Positions 6,507 to 6,865 of a stretch of 6,865 bases of DNA are shown here, one piece after another. This DNA is from Cytophagales bacterium (lineage in GTDB: Bacteria; Bacteroidota; Bacteroidia; Cytophagales; Spirosomataceae). Both the position numbers and the translations under genes were made by a program. Position 1 is the first letter of the stretch, and each line of letters starts with the position of its first letter. The stretch spans positions 1-6,865 of the forward strand of contig JAGWUO010000066.1 in the NCBI GenBank assembly GCA_028868395.1, read 5' to 3'. The notes beneath the pieces are model-generated. The model made no database searches. It saw nothing but the letters and a program-made list of their open reading frames with translations, and was not told the origin of the DNA.

Positions 6507-6865
6507 AACGTAATTTCAAATTTCCCTTGTTCATACGATCACCTAACTGAATGGGAGCCGTCTCTCCTATTTTGGTAAAGCCTACTGACATAAAACCTTT
6601 GCCGGAATTCCATTCCTTATCTACATAAGTCATTACATTATGCGTTGAGGGGTGCAAATCTTTATAAGCCTGCAAGAATTTCGTCAAACCTCCTACGAGC
6701 CGAATGCTTGATAAAGTCGAAATTTCAATGAGTTCGCCAGACAAACAACCCTCCATGCCTGGCTCTTTCATTACCAGTGATTTCCCAAAAACCGCTACCC
6801 CTACAAGTGGATTTCCCTTGTAGGAATACGAACTTTCGATCCCACGAAAAACCCGGTGCGGTGGA
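6496..6865 (-). CDS. Unrecognised protein, possibly GNAT/Mom-like acyltransferase fold, C-terminal part
   Basis: An open frame runs from the window edge (first full codon at 6864) to TGA at 6498-6496, giving 122 residues; the true start lies beyond the window. The internal ATG at 6771 is unlikely to be the start, because the 31 codons before it also read as protein (for example Y-S-Y-K-G-N-P-L-V-G-V-A-V-F-G). Other recognisable stretches are S-G-E-L-I-E-I (42-48), V-G-G-L-T-K-F-L (57-64) and M-T-Y-V-D-K-E-W (78-85) followed by G-K-G-F-M-S-V-G-F (88-96). The final pattern, ending in V-G-F, recalls the end of an acetyltransferase-like fold such as phage Mom and related proteins, but this is only an impression. 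It overlaps miaA by 11 bases in another frame, so the two are surely co-transcribed and probably translationally coupled. A link with tRNA or nucleic-acid modification is possible, not shown. Confidence 0.6.
   Translation of the reverse strand, partial: PPHRVFRGIESSYSYKGNPLVGVAVFGKSLVMKEPGMEGCLSGELIEISTLSSIRLVGGLTKFLQAYKDLHPSTHNVMTYVDKEWNSGKGFMSVGFTKIGETAPIQLGDRMNKGNLKLRYVY

Noticed and set aside
6496..6771. The ATG at 6771 as the true start of the gene upstream of miaA
   Set aside because: The frame stays open to the window edge and the upstream residues look like conserved protein, so the gene is treated as cut by the edge.

Overview
The window comes from a member of the Bacteroidota, probably a Cytophagales-type bacterium. 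This is inferred from several things: an outer-membrane DUF5916 beta-barrel protein, an Lnb/DUF4105 protein, an RsmI without the C-terminal extension of the E. coli enzyme, start codons without clear Shine-Dalgarno sequences, and a promoter of the TTG-N20-TAnnTTTG type used by the Bacteroidota primary sigma factor. The lineage below phylum is a guess. All real genes lie on the minus strand, so transcription runs from high to low coordinates. The region is densely packed, with no gene-free stretch over 300 bases and no mobile element, CRISPR array or rRNA.

Right block (6865 to about 5570): the C-terminal part of an unrecognised, possibly acetyltransferase-like protein overlaps miaA by 11 bases. 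miaA is a short form of the tRNA A37 dimethylallyltransferase gene, and the usual insertion domain appears to be missing. It is followed by a tRNA-Ser(UGA) gene with its own clear promoter and a strong intrinsic terminator. The tRNA has the A36-A37-A38 sequence that MiaA recognises, so modifier and likely substrate are neighbours.

Left block (5541 to 1): six genes run head to tail. rsmI (16S rRNA methylation), an Lnb-like lipoprotein N-acyltransferase candidate, a DUF5916 outer-membrane protein and a threonine aldolase are joined with 0, 0 and 1 base between stop and start. After 39 bases comes rhaM (L-rhamnose mutarotase), whose stop overlaps the start of an exported protein resembling family GH105 unsaturated rhamnogalacturonyl hydrolases, cut by the window edge. 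The last two make a coherent pair: one would release L-rhamnose from pectin fragments and the other interconverts its anomers. The first four look like housekeeping and envelope genes that share a transcript without an obvious common pathway.

No wholly new system is evident. The points most worth a second look are the reduced MiaA with its unknown overlapping partner, the Lnb-like gene with a reversed His-then-Cys order, the perfect 9-base inverted repeat lying over both elements of the tRNA promoter, and the unusual A1:U72/A73 acceptor end of the tRNA-Ser.
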